Of a DNA stretch of 64,000 nucleotides, positions 29,030 through 40,337 are shown piece by piece. This DNA is from Hordeum vulgare subsp. vulgare (Eukaryota > Streptophyta > Magnoliopsida > Poales > Poaceae): positions 580,436,676 through 580,500,675 of the forward strand of contig NC_058519.1 of assembly GCF_904849725.1 (NCBI RefSeq), in the 5' to 3' direction. A program made the position numbers and the translations under genes. The notes under the pieces are model-generated. The model saw only the letters and a program-made list of their open reading frames with translations, had not been told where the DNA came from and searched no databases. The number at the start of each line of letters is the position of its first letter. Within the stretch, counting starts at the first letter, position 1.

Positions 29030-32000
29030 TCAAGATATGTTGTCAAGCTCCAAGATACCGAGTTCACGCCTAAGTTGACAAAACCTAGCAACGCTAAGTG
29101 GCTTGGTGAAAATGTCGGCTAACTGCATGTAGGTACCCACATGGGTAATATCAATGTCACCCTTTTGCACATGATCTCTCAAGAAATGATACCTAATATC
29201 ATGTTTTGTGCGAGGGTGATCAATGGGGTTCTCGGAGATCTTTATGGCACTTTCATTATCACAGAGAAGAGGAATGTGTCGATACGTGATACCATAATCC
29301 TTTAGTGTTTTCCTCATCCATAGCAGTTGGGTTGCACAGCTTGCGGCTGCAATATATTCGGCCTCGGCCGTGGAGAGATAAACACAGTTCTGCTTTTTCG
29401 AGGACAAACTTACCAAGGAGCGTCGAAGAAACTGACATGCACCGGAAGTGGATTTCCGTCCCACTTTATCACTGGCCCAATCCGCATCGGAATACCCAAT
29501 AAGATCAAACTTTGCATCCTTAGGGTACCATAAGCCTAACTTTGGGGTGTGAACAAGGTATGTAAGAATATGCTTAACCGCCGTGTGATGGCTTTCCCTA
29601 GGGGAAGCTTGAAATCTAGCACATATGCCTACACTTAACATGATGTCCGGTCTAGATGCGCAAAGATAAAGTAGCAAACCAATCATGGAGCGGTAAGTAG
29701 ATGGGTCAAAAGGAATACCGTTTGTGTCTTCATTTAGAACTACATCGGTGGCCATGGGTGTATTCATTGGTTTAGCATTTGTCATATCAAAATTTTCAAG
29801 AATGTCCTTGAGGTACTTAGTTTGAGACAAGAAAATCCCTTCTTGAAATTGTTGTATTTGAAAACCAAGAAAGAACTTCAAGTCCGTGTTGAGTGACATC
29901 TGAAAGGTCTTGGTCATGGAGGCCGCAAACTTCTTGCATAAATGGATGTTAGGAGAACCAAAAATGATGTCATCTACATAGATTTGGCATCAGATCAAAT
30001 CACCATTTTCCCTCTTAGTAAAAAGAGTGGGATCGATCACCCCCACCACAAAGCCATCATCAAGTAGGAACTTCTTAAGATGATCGTACCAAGCACAGGG
30101 TGCTTGTTTGAGGCCATACAGAGCCTTGTGAAGTTTATATACATGGTCTTTGTGGTGAGGGTCAACAAACCCAGGTGGTTGTGATACATATACCTCTTCT
30201 TGTAGAGTACCGTTAAGAAAAGCACTTTTCACATCCATTTGATGCAAAGTAAAACCATTGAAAGCAACATAGGCCAATAAAATGCGAATGGACTCAAGAC
30301 TAGCAACAGGGGCGAAAGTTTCACCAAAGTCCAAACCTTCAACTTGGGAATACCCCTGTGCTACTAACCTTGCCTTGTTGCGTAGGACAGTCCCGTTCTC
30401 ATCTTCCTTGTTCTTGAAAATCCATTTAGTTCCAATGACATTATGTTCCTCAGTTGGTCGTTCTACCAATGACCATACTTTGTTGCGTGTAAAACTATTT
30501 AGCTCCTCTTGCATAGCAAGGAGCCAGTCATTGTCACACAATGCATCCTGAACCCTGTGTGGCACGGTACTAGAGACAAACGAAAAGTGAGCACAAAAGT
30601 TCGTTAATTGTTTACGAGTCACTCTACCTTCCGACACGCCGGTGAGGATTTGATCAATATCAACAGGACCGGCCACACGTGGCATGATGGAGGTCAAGGT
30701 TTCACGAGGTTCGACTTCGTTTCCATCATCAACGTCCTCAACATATGGATCATTTATGTGCGGAGGAAGATATTCCTCTTCACGCTGCACTTGTTGAGGT
30801 TCATCATTAAACATATCCATACTTTGGTCTACCTCTTGAAGATCAACTTGTTCTTGAGTATGATCAGGGTGAGAGACATGTTCTCCCACTTGATCCTCAA
30901 CAACTAGTATGATGTGTGTGCTAGTATCTTGTGGAGGTACGGGCAGTGAACTGTCTTGAGGATGAGAAATACTCTCATCATCTTCATCATCATCATGGGG
31001 TCTTTGTTCCATGGGAAGAAGTGCACCTACACCCATGTTTAAGACATCTTGTGGGGAGTCTTCTTCACCTGCATCATTTAGATCAACTTGCTCCCCATGG
31101 GAGCGGTTAAATTCATCAAACGTCACGTCACAGGTTTCTATAACACATCCAGTGGATTTGTTGTAGACTCTGTAGGCGTGAGAGTTTGACCCATAGCCAA
31201 CAAAAATCCCTTCAGTTGTTTTGGATTGAAATTTTCCTAACCGTTCCCGTTTGTTGAGGACGAAACACTTGCATCCAAACACACGAAAATACTTAACATT
31301 GGGCTTGTTCCTAGTTAGGAGCTCATATGGAGTCTTCTCCAATATTGATCGAAGGAAGAGACGGTTTGATGCATGACATGCTGTGTTGACGGCCTCAGCC
31401 CAAAAACTATGTGGTGACTTGTATTCGTCTAACATGGACCTTGCCATCTCCACAAGTGTCCGGTTCTTCCTTTCTGCCACACCATTTTGTTGAGGGGTGT
31501 AAGGTGCGGAGTACTGATGTTCAATTCCCTCATCACTAAGAAATTCTTCTAGGGTGTAGTTCTTGAGCTCAGAGCCATTATCACTTCTTACTGCCTTGAT
31601 GTCCTTGTCAAACTTCCGCTGGGCTTGTTTGGCAAAGTCAATGAAGGTGATCTTCGTCTCGTCCTTGGACTTGAGAAAGAACACCCATGTATATCTTGAG
31701 TAATCATCAACAATGACTAGGCCATACTTTTTCCCTCCAAGACTTGCCCATGAAGGAGGCCCAAACAGAGCCACATGAAGGAGCTCTAACGGCCTCGAAG
31801 TGGATACAATGTTCTTGGGTGGATGTCTTGATTGATGTTGTTTCCCAGCTATGCATGCACTGGACACATGGTCTTTCTTAAAAGATACATTTGTTAGTCC
31901 AAGGATGTGATTGCCGTTTAAGAGATTTTGAAGATTTTTCATGCCAACATGGGCGAGCCGGCGATGCCACAACCATCCCATGTTGGCCTTGGCCATTAGA

Positions 32001-32400
32001 CAAGTTGTATGGAAGGTGCTCTCTTTCGAGAAGTCAACCGTGTAAAGGTTGCCATCCAACTCTCCAACAAAGGCCACTTCAAGAGTGTCTCTCTTAAAGA
32101 CTTTCACATCCGTTAGTCCAAATAATGTGTCATAACCGACAGAAGCCAATTGGCGAACTAAAAGTAAATGATATTGAAGAGATTGGACAAGCATGACATT
32201 TGCAATAGACATGTCATTTGTGATTGCCACCTTGCCCAACCCAATTACCCGCCCTTTCGACCCTCCACCAAATACAATGCTCATGTATGGTCAAATGGCT
32301 TGCATGAAGTCATAGAGCAAGTTACTATCTCCGGTCATATGATTGGTGCATCCACTGTCGATCACCCATTTGGCTCCTCCAGAGAAAACAACCTGTAACG
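29030..32400 (-). pseudogene. Copia pol: protease, integrase, RT and RNase H (broken)
   Basis: In transcript order: protease motif WVIDSGCTNHM (near 32365), followed by a stop near 32294; integrase zinc-finger region [11 protein letters not shown], then the catalytic core with RSDNGSE and [10 protein letters not shown] but with the first catalytic Asp replaced by Ala (LHVALFGP, codon at 31769-31771); RT from about 30560 with [27 protein letters not shown] and the YVDD box near 29960; RNase H with YSDADWASD and STAEAEYIAA, ending at 29030. A TGA at 29990-29992 splits RT just before YVDD while the frame continues. The integrase substitution alone should abolish strand transfer. Confidence 0.9.
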
Positions 32401-32402
32401 AA

Positions 32403-34960
32403 TTAAGACTTGGTTTGAGGTACCCATTTTGTCATGGGGCCTTTCACATTAGTTACAAGAGTCTTAGGGACCCAAATAGCATAGAATCGGAATGCATTAC
32501 GAGGACCAACGAATTTAGCATAGACCTCTCCTTCCTTTGATTTGCGTAGTACATAGGATGGAGGCATGAATTCGGTTGTCTTGTTGTGAGTAGACGAACC
32601 CCTACTGGCCGATCCACTCACAACCTTACCTTTCTCCGTGTGTCCCTCTCGTACAAATATTTCTTTAAGCGGAGTGGTACACTTGAGAGGAGATGCACTT
32701 TTCTTGGCAGTGCTTGGGTCGAACCCAAGCCCTTCTTTGGCGAAGCCTCCATTGTGTTGACTTAAGATCTCATTGAGAGTCTTTTGTCCTTGTGCACATG
32801 TCATGAGACCTCTATCTAGCTGTGCCTTTAGCGAACAGTTTTCCTCAAGGATAGATGTTAGTTCACTACTAGAGTTAGTAGTGCAGGTATCAACATTAGT
32901 AATAGGTGAGGAGTAGGCCTTAGCTAGAGTGTCAAGATAAGTGACCTTAAGTGCCTCAAAGCTCTTTGTAAGAACAGTGAGTTTCTCTTCCTTGTCTTTG
33001 ATAGACAAGGATAGACGCTCACAGTCCTTAGAAAGGGAAGCATGAGAGTTCACAAGTTGGTCTTTATCATTTAGTAATTCTTTGCACACAGATTCAGCCT
33101 TTTTCAAGGAGGCAAGATCATTAGCATGTTTATCAAGGTTTTCACCTACTTTTGAACATAGTGCATCATTTTGTGCTTCCTCATACAAGACTTTCTGCTC
33201 AAGGATTTCATTTCTTTCCTTCTCCTCAGTGACGAGGGTTTCGAGTTCCTTGATGGTATTGGTGTGCTTACTCACCATTTCCATAAGTATGCGAAACATA
33301 GTGAGCTTCTTTCCTTTAAGAGAGCACATAAATTTGTTTATTTTAGCAAACATGGGATGATCTAAGTCATTATCCTCATAGTGATCTTCCGCATCAAGAT
33401 ACTCATTAGATGGAGTAGAGCTAGATTGAAAGAGTTTAACCGTGGAGTTACCTTGACCTTATCATGGGAGTTTTGGTCTTCCTCATCTCCCATGGCAGTC
33501 TTTGCCATCAAACACTTGTGAGCGTTGCCCTTGTAGTCCTTCATATAGTTGTAGTGAACAACATCACCACTTTTGTTGACTAGCCTCAAGGTGTTTTGTG
33601 TATCCTGAGCTACTTCGGCAACTCCACCAACATCTTCTGGATCTGATTCTTCTTGTGCAACCATTGCTCTTCCATCTGTCCTCTTGAACTTGGAGTTCAT
33701 AGGGTTTGGCAACTTCTTCTTTACAAAGGTCTTTAGAAACCTTGGTTTGTCTTGTCTCTTCTCATAAGGGCAGTCATTGGAGAAGTGGTTGGTTTCCTCA
33801 CAGTTATAGCATTTCCTTACCTTCTTCTTTGGGAATCTTCCCTTGAACTTTCCTGGACTGAACTTCTTTACAAAGAGAGCAATGTCCCCAAAAGATGGTC
33901 TTTCATTAGAGTCAACATCATCACCATCTTCATAGTCATCATCACCCTCTTCTTCTTCACTTTCTTCTTTGTCACATTCATGCTTGGCTTTCAAAGCAAG
34001 ATTGATCTTTGATGTTGAAGTGCCATGCATGGCAAGATGCTTTGTTGCATTTGCCTTTGACTCTTCAAATAATTGGAAAGTGGATATGATGTCATCCGGA
34101 GTCATTTCTTTGAACCCATGGTGCTGCCTCATGTCCCATACCATTTGATGGTGATACGGAGCAAGAGCATGAAGTAACTTGTCCACAAGAAATCTCTTGG
34201 TCAGATTGAAACCATCTTGCGTCTTGTCACAGTCACATGACTCAATGTCTGTTGCGAGAGTCATGAGCCGTTCTAGTAGTTGCTTGGGAGATTCACCCTT
34301 TTCCATACAGAAATTCTGTAATTGCCCCTTGGCAATTTCATATTGAGCAAGCCGAAGAGTGGAGGTACCGGTCTTGGTCCTTATAATGCTATCCCACAGT
34401 TCCTTGGCACTTGTGATGTGAATGTAAGGTCTTCGTTGCTTGTCATTCATTCCTTTTCATATGCACATGATCGCAGTGTCATTGAGATGCTTGTCATAAG
34501 TTTCTCTGGGAGTGAGGCACCTTGGATCTACAGGATTGTACCCATGCTCGAGGATGTCCAACATCTCATCATTGACGTACCTAAGATGATCCTGCATACC
34601 AACTCTCCACAAAGCAAAATCGGAATTGTCATCAAGCAAGGGAGGTTTTCCTCCAGGATTGTACTTAGGTTTCTCAATTTGAGATCTAGCATAAAGCCAT
34701 GGAACACTGGTTTGGTTCCTTTCTGGAGGTTGTTGGCCAAATGAAGTACCGTGCACATGTGGCCCTGAGGCCCTCGGAGACGTGGTTGTCCCCGTGGTTA
34801 GTGATGCTAGTCTCATTTGGACCATGGCCTCAAGAGAAGCATCAAGCTCCTCTTTTTGCTTGGCAAGGGCCCGTTTCAGGTCCTCAGAGGTGAAAGACTT
34901 GACTTCCGAGGAAGTCCCGTCCCTCTGCACTGGAGCTACCGTAGCTGGTTCCCCGTCCAT
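32403..34960 (-). pseudogene. Copia gag (broken)
   Basis: ATG at 34960. The N-terminal half carries the UBN2/retrotran_gag-type region (SAKELWDSI, LERLMTLATDI, LHALAPYHHQMVW); a single zinc knuckle follows near 33771-33812 (C-x2-C-x4-H-x4-C, CYNCEETNHFSNDC), preceded by an Asp/Glu-rich stretch (about 33890-33960). A long coiled-coil-like segment at 32700-33350 (TIKELETLVTEEKERNEIL) precedes the protease, as in SIRE-type elements. Breaks: TGA at 34457-34459, a frameshift near 33400, and a stop at 32403-32405 before the protease. Confidence 0.88.
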
Positions 34961-35000
34961 CTCGCTCTAGGGCGGTTAAGCCACACGAATAGAGCACGAG

Positions 35001-35012
35001 GCTCTGATACCA
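35001..35012 (-). promoter_or_regulatory. Primer binding site of the Copia element
   Basis: GCTCTGATACCA on the plus strand, read as TGGTATCAGAGC on the minus strand, two bases from the LTR: the initiator tRNA-Met primer site common to plant Copia elements. Confidence 0.9.
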
Positions 35013-35014
35013 AT

Positions 35015-36667
35015 TGAAAAGGATCGAGATGGACCTAGAGGGGGGGGTGAATAGGTACAAATCCAAATTTTAATAATTACTTAGCAATTTTAGGCAAAAG
35101 TGCGGAATATGAGTGTAAGCCTAATAATTGCTATGACAAGGAGTAAGCTATTTAGAGTGAAGTAAGACAAGCGGTAAACAATAATCAAATACAAGTACGT
35201 AATAAGGATTAACACAAGTAGAGAGTTAGGGTTAGGAATAACCGAAACTCCAAGAGAGACAAGGATGTATCCCGATGTTCACTTCCTTGGAGGGAAGCTA
35301 CGTCACCGTTAGAGGGGCGGATGTTACCACGAAGGCACACAAACGCCACGAAGGCTCACCCTATTCTCCCTTTGAGATAACTCCACGAAGGCGTTTCTCA
35401 ACCACTAGTGGTAAGCCTTGAGGTGGCTTCCAAACCTTCACAAACTTTCCGGGGGATATCACAATGGTTTGATTCCTGTCCGAAGACTCCTACCGCCTAG
35501 GAGTCTCCAACCTCCAAGAGTAACAAGATCACGGGGATTGCTCAAAACTTGCTCAATTCACAAATCACTTTGGTGGGAAGGAGGAGAGGGAGACGATCTA
35601 TCTTTTGATTGGAACAACACTCAAAGGGACTTACAAATGCTCTTGGGATCTAGGATTTGGTGTAGACAAGAGTGAGTGAGAGCAAAGGTGTTCTTGGGTG
35701 TATTTTAGCTGTGTTGAACACCCTTACCCGAGGTGGGAGAAGAGTATATATAGTGGGGAGTGAAATCCAGCCGTTGGGGGCACTTTAAGTCACACAGGGT
35801 TCGGACGTCCGACAGTTGCTGGAAGTCCGGGTGTCCGCGAGGGGTCGGACGTCCGACAGGGGTCGATCGTCCGAGGCCTGTAGATACGACTGAAACTATT
35901 TTGAATTGAACAGCGACCGGACGTCCGGAGAGGACCGGAAACCCGAGTTATACGACTCAACTTCTTCTGGTGGTAGATTCCGGATTTCCGAAGGGTTCGG
36001 ACGTCCGGCCCTCGGACGTCCGGAGGGAGCCGGAAATCCGAGTTATAGAACTCAATTTCTTCTGGTGGTAGGTTCCGGATTTCCGAAGGGTTCGGACGTC
36101 CGGAGGGAGCCGGAAATCCGAGTTACAGAACTCAACTTCTACTAGTGCAGGGCTCCGGATTTCTGGGGCTGGTCGGACGTCCGACCCTCGGATGTCCGGA
36201 GGGAGCCGGATTTCCGAGTTATATGACTCACAAACTTCTCGTGAAGGGCTGCGGATTTCTGAAGCCAGCCGGATGTCCGGCCCTCGGACGTCCGGAGGGA
36301 GCCGCATGTCCGAGGCAATAGACCTGTATTGATATAAGAATAGAGTGGAGAATATGTGGTATTGGGTATGACAGTAAAGATGTGGTATGAGCAAGTTCAT
36401 CGCAAAACCTGTGATCCCCTCTTTATAGTGCGGGATCCCTATACTCAGTATCAGTAAACTCAAAGGACTAGTCTACATCATCTTTTCTTAATCCCGAGCC
36501 TTCTCGAAATATAAATCCCCAATCTTCTCAGACAACCTTTGGCACATAATTCTCAATCTACTAAAGTACTTGCCATCCTGAGATACACTCAACAAATAGG
36601 ATTAGTTTCCTATGTATGTGTTGTCATTAACACCAAAAGACGATTAGGGGCATAGCATGCACTTTCA
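35015..36667 (-). repeat. 5' LTR of the SIRE-type Copia (right copy)
   Basis: 1653 bases with the same ends as the left copy; TATA box TATATATACTC on the minus strand near 35745. It lacks 17 bases of the left copy in one of the 95-base units (near 36090), where two GGACGTCC palindromes have collapsed to one. Confidence 0.92.
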
Positions 36668-36672
36668 GCCCC

Positions 36673-38611
36673 GGGAAGGCATCCCCTCTCTCGTCTTCAA
36701 TCCATCGGTAACGTTACTTGGGGCAATATTTTTATTCACCACATGTTATGTGTTTTTGCTTGGAGCGTCTTGTATCGTAGGAGTATTTTTTTGTTGTGTC
36801 ACAATCATCCTTGCTGCACACCTAGAGAGAGAGACATGCACACACCGTGATTTTGTCGAGCTTCACTTATATCTTTTGGTAGACAATTCAGCTCACATGT
36901 GCTTCACTTATATCTTTTGAGCTAGATACTTTTGCTCTATGTGCTTCACTTATATCTTTTAGAGCGCTGCGGTGCGTGGCTTGGTAGTTGATCTATGCTT
37001 TGAAAGTAGTCTCAAAAGGGGTAGTTATCCAAAGGGATATGAAAACTTCCACCTTCATGTGCATTGAATAGTTAGAGAAGTTTTATTCATCTCAATTAGT
37101 TTTGAGTTGTGGTTATGGTAATATTGAAGTCATGCTAGTAAGGTGTTGTGGATCTAAAAATACTTGTGTTGAAGTTAGTGATTCCCGTAGCATGCACGTA
37201 TGGTGAACCGCTATGTGATGAAATCTGAGCATGATTAGTATATTGATTGTCATCCTTTGCGTGGCGGTCGGGATCGCGCAATGGTTTATACCTACCAACC
37301 CTTCCCCTAGGAGTATGCGTTGAATGCTTTGTTTCGATTACTAATAAAACTTTTGCAACAAGTATATGAGTTCTTCATGACTAATTTTGAGTCCATGGTT
37401 TAGATGCACTTTCACCTTCCACCATCACTATCTTCTTAGTGCCGTGCAACTTTAGCCGGTGCACAAAACCCACCATTAGACTCCCTCAAAACAGCCACCA
37501 TACCTACCTATTATGGGTTTTTCAAAGTCATTTCGAGATATATTGCCATGAAACTACCACCATGACATGTGCCACCACGTCTACTTTGCCTTTGCACGAT
37601 CGTAAGATAGCTAGCATGATGTTTCCATTGATGTCTATGCCATGCAAGATCATTGCCACGGTACACTACCGAAGGCATTCCATATAGAGTCATAGTTGCT
37701 CTAAGTTTTGAGTTGAAAGTGTGATGATCATCATTATTGGAGCATTGTCCCATGTGAGGAAATAAAAGAGGACAAAGAAGCCCATAAAAAAGAGGCCAAA
37801 GAGCCCACCAAAAAATGAGAGAAAAAGAGAGAAGGGACAATTCTACCACTTTTTCCACACTTGTGCATATTAAGCACCATGATCTTCATGATTGAGAGTC
37901 TCTCGTTTTGTCACCACCATATAGCTAGTGGGAAATTTTCATTATAAAACTTGGCTTGTATATTCCAATAATAGACTTCCTCAAAATTTCCTTAGGTCTT
38001 CGTGAGCAAGCAAGTTGGATGCACACCCACTAGTTTTCTTTAAGAGCTTTCACATACTCGTAACTCTAGTGCATTATTTGTGTGGCAATCCCTACTCATT
38101 CACATTGATATCTATTGATGAGCATCTCCACAGCTCATTGATATGCCTAGTTAATGTGACTTTCTTCTCCATTTTGTCTTGCAACCTCCACTACATTCCA
38201 CACCATCCATAGTGCTATAACCATGGCTCACGCTCATGTATTGTGTGAGAGTTGAAAATGTTTGAGAAAGTGAAGGTGTGAAACAATTACTTGGCCAATA
38301 CCGGGGTTGTGCATGATTTAAATTCGTTGTGCAATGATGATAGAGCATAGCCAGACTATATGCTTTTGTAGGGATAACTTTCTTTTGGCCTTGTTATTTT
38401 GAAAGTTCATGCTTACTTTGCTAGTTTGCTTGAATTATTATTGTTTCCATGTCAATAGCAAACTATTGATTTGAATCTAATGGATCTGAACATTCACATC
38501 ACATAAGAGGAATTACAAAGGACACCTATGCTAGGTAGCATGAAAGCATAAAAAATTCATTCTTATCACTTCCCTACTCAAGGACGAGCAGGAGTTAAGC
38601 TTGGGGATGCT
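36673..38611. other. Right part of the Athila-like interior, no gene
   Basis: About 1.9 kb of AT-rich sequence between the Copia target duplication and the 3' LTR. A phrase TGCTTCACTTATATCTTTT occurs three times at 36860-36960. Short frames (up to 115 codons on the minus strand) have no motif and vary in composition. The last 20 bases (AAGCTTGGGGATGCT) act as a weak polypurine tract and repeat the AAGCTTGGGGATGCCC phrase found near 24700. Confidence 0.6.
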
Positions 38612-40337
38612 TGATACGTCTCAAAGGTATCTATAAGTTTTGATGGTTTCACGTTGTTATCTTCTCTTCTTTGGTTGTTTTATGTACCTTTTATATCTTT
38701 TTTTGGGACTAACTTATTAATTCAGTGCCAAGTGCCAGTTCCTGTTTTTTCCGTGTTTTTGACTCTTTTCAGATCTGATTTTGGAACGGAGTCCAAACGG
38801 AAGAAAAACCCCGAAATGATTTTTTCCCGAACGGAAGAAGACCAGGGGGCTTTTGGGCCAAGCCAGGTGGTATCCAGGGAGCCCACAAGCCCCCACTCCG
38901 CCACCAGGGGGGAGACAGAGGTGGGTAGGCTTGTGGCCTCCCTGGCTGCCCCCTGACCTAGGTCTTTGGCCTATAAATTCCCAAATATTCCGCAAAAAAT
39001 CAAGGGAGCCTCGAAAATACTTTTTCACCGCCGCAATCTTCCGTTTCCGTGAGATCTCATCTGGAGACCCTTCCCGACACCGTGCCGGAGGGGACTTTGG
39101 AGTTGGAGGGCTTCTTCATCATCATCATCACCCCTCCAATGACTCGTGAGTAGTTCACTTCAGACCTACGGGTCCATAGTTAGTAGCTAGATGGCTTCTT
39201 CTCTCTCTTGGATCTTCAATACAAAGTTCTCCATGATCTTCATGGAGATCTATCCGATGTAATCTTCTTTGGCGGTGTGTTTCGAATTTCACACAAGTTT
39301 CAATCACTCAGGCAACAAACAAACAATCAATCTAATAACTATATTAACATTCCAAAATTTATAATTTTGGGATGTTACACCGATGAATTGTGGATTTGTG
39401 ATCAGATTATCTATGATATATATTTGAGTCTTTGCTGATTTCTTATATGCATGATTTGATATCCTTGTAAGTCTCTCCGAGTCTTGGGTTTCATTTGGCC
39501 AACTAGATCTATGATTCTTGCAATGGGAGAAGTGCTTGGTTTTGGGTTCTACCATGTGGTGACTTTTCCCAATGACAGTAGGGGCAGCAAGGCACACATC
39601 AAGTAGTTGCCATCAAGGGTAAAAAGATGGGGTTTTTATCATTGGTTTGAGATTATCCCTCTACATCATGTGATCTTGCTTAAGGCGTTACTCTGTTCTT
39701 ATGGACTTAATACACTAGATGCATGCTGGATAGTGGTTGACGTGTGGAGTAATAGTAGTAGATGCAGAAAGTATCGGTCTACTTGTTTTGGACGTGATGC
39801 CTATAGAAACAATAATTGCATAGATATCGTCACGACTTTGCACGGTTCTATCAATTGCTCGACAGTAATTTGTTCACCCACCGTGTACTTGCTTTCATGA
39901 GAGAAGCCACTAGTAAACACTACGGCCCTCGGGTCTATTCACATCCATCGTTTACACCTCTGCTTTTACTTTGCTTTGTTACTTTGTTGCTTTCAGTTCT
40001 CACTTGGCAAACAATCTATAAGGGATTGACAACCCCTTCATAGCCTTGGGAGCAAGTTTTTGTGTTTGTGCAGGATCTTGAGATACTCCTCCACTGGATT
40101 GATACCTTGGTTCTCAAACTGAGGGAAGTACTTACCACCGCTACGCTACATCACCCTTTCCGCTTCGAGGGAACACCAACACAAGGCTCCAAGGCCACGG
40201 GGGAAATCCTTTGCATACTTGCCTAGGAAGTCCCTTAAGGCGTAGCCGCAACTGAAGGTTCCTGGTGCCGTTGCTGAGGAGTATCAAGCAACACTCCTAT
40301 TTCTGGCGCCGTTGGAAGGTCTTTTGTTGCAGTAGCA
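38612..40337 (+). repeat. 3' LTR of the Athila-like element
   Basis: 1726 bases ending GCAGTAGCA, then AAGGG. Compared with the 5' LTR, nine bases near 21974-21982 are replaced here by 98 bases (39283-39380); this fully explains the length difference. It contains the same inverted repeat, TATA box and the two PBS-like segments near its end (40263 and 40314). Confidence 0.9.

Larger units (their letters stand above)
24750..36667 (-). mobile_element. SIRE/Maximus-type Copia LTR retrotransposon (11.9 kb)
   Basis: Full element on the minus strand inside the Athila-like interior: target duplication GCCCC at 24745-24749 and 36668-36672, LTRs of 1670 and 1653 bases, PBS TGGTATCAGAGC (minus strand) complementary to initiator tRNA-Met, and polypurine tract AAAAAGGGGGAGA. 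Order in transcript direction is gag with zinc knuckle, protease, integrase, RT, RNase H (Copia order) and then an extra ORF before the 3' LTR, which marks the SIRE (Maximus) lineage. By hand the LTRs differ at about 41 positions (near 2.5%) plus a 17-base deletion. gag-pol is broken at several points; the extra ORF is intact. Confidence 0.92.
21304..40337 (+). mobile_element. Non-autonomous Athila-like LTR retrotransposon carrying a nested Copia
   Basis: Bounded by AAGGG at 21299-21303 and 40338-40342. The LTRs (1637 and 1726 bases) begin TGATACGTCTC and end in GCAGTAGTA/GCAGTAGCA. A PBS matching the 3' end of plant tRNA-Asp with one mismatch (TGGCGCCATTGCCGGGGA) lies ten bases after the 5' LTR; this primer and the LTR start are typical of Athila-type Gypsy elements. 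Without the nested Copia (24750-36667) the interior is about 3.75 kb and contains no gag, RT or integrase, only one 215-codon frame of unknown function, so the element must have moved with proteins from a relative. The interior resembles abundant non-autonomous Triticeae elements with TTGGGAGGCAACCCAA near 24073. Confidence 0.9.

Noticed and set aside
37439..37858. ORFs of 82 and 115 codons in the Athila-like interior as genes
   Set aside because: Opposite-strand frames over the same AT-rich DNA, no motifs, no conservation evidence.
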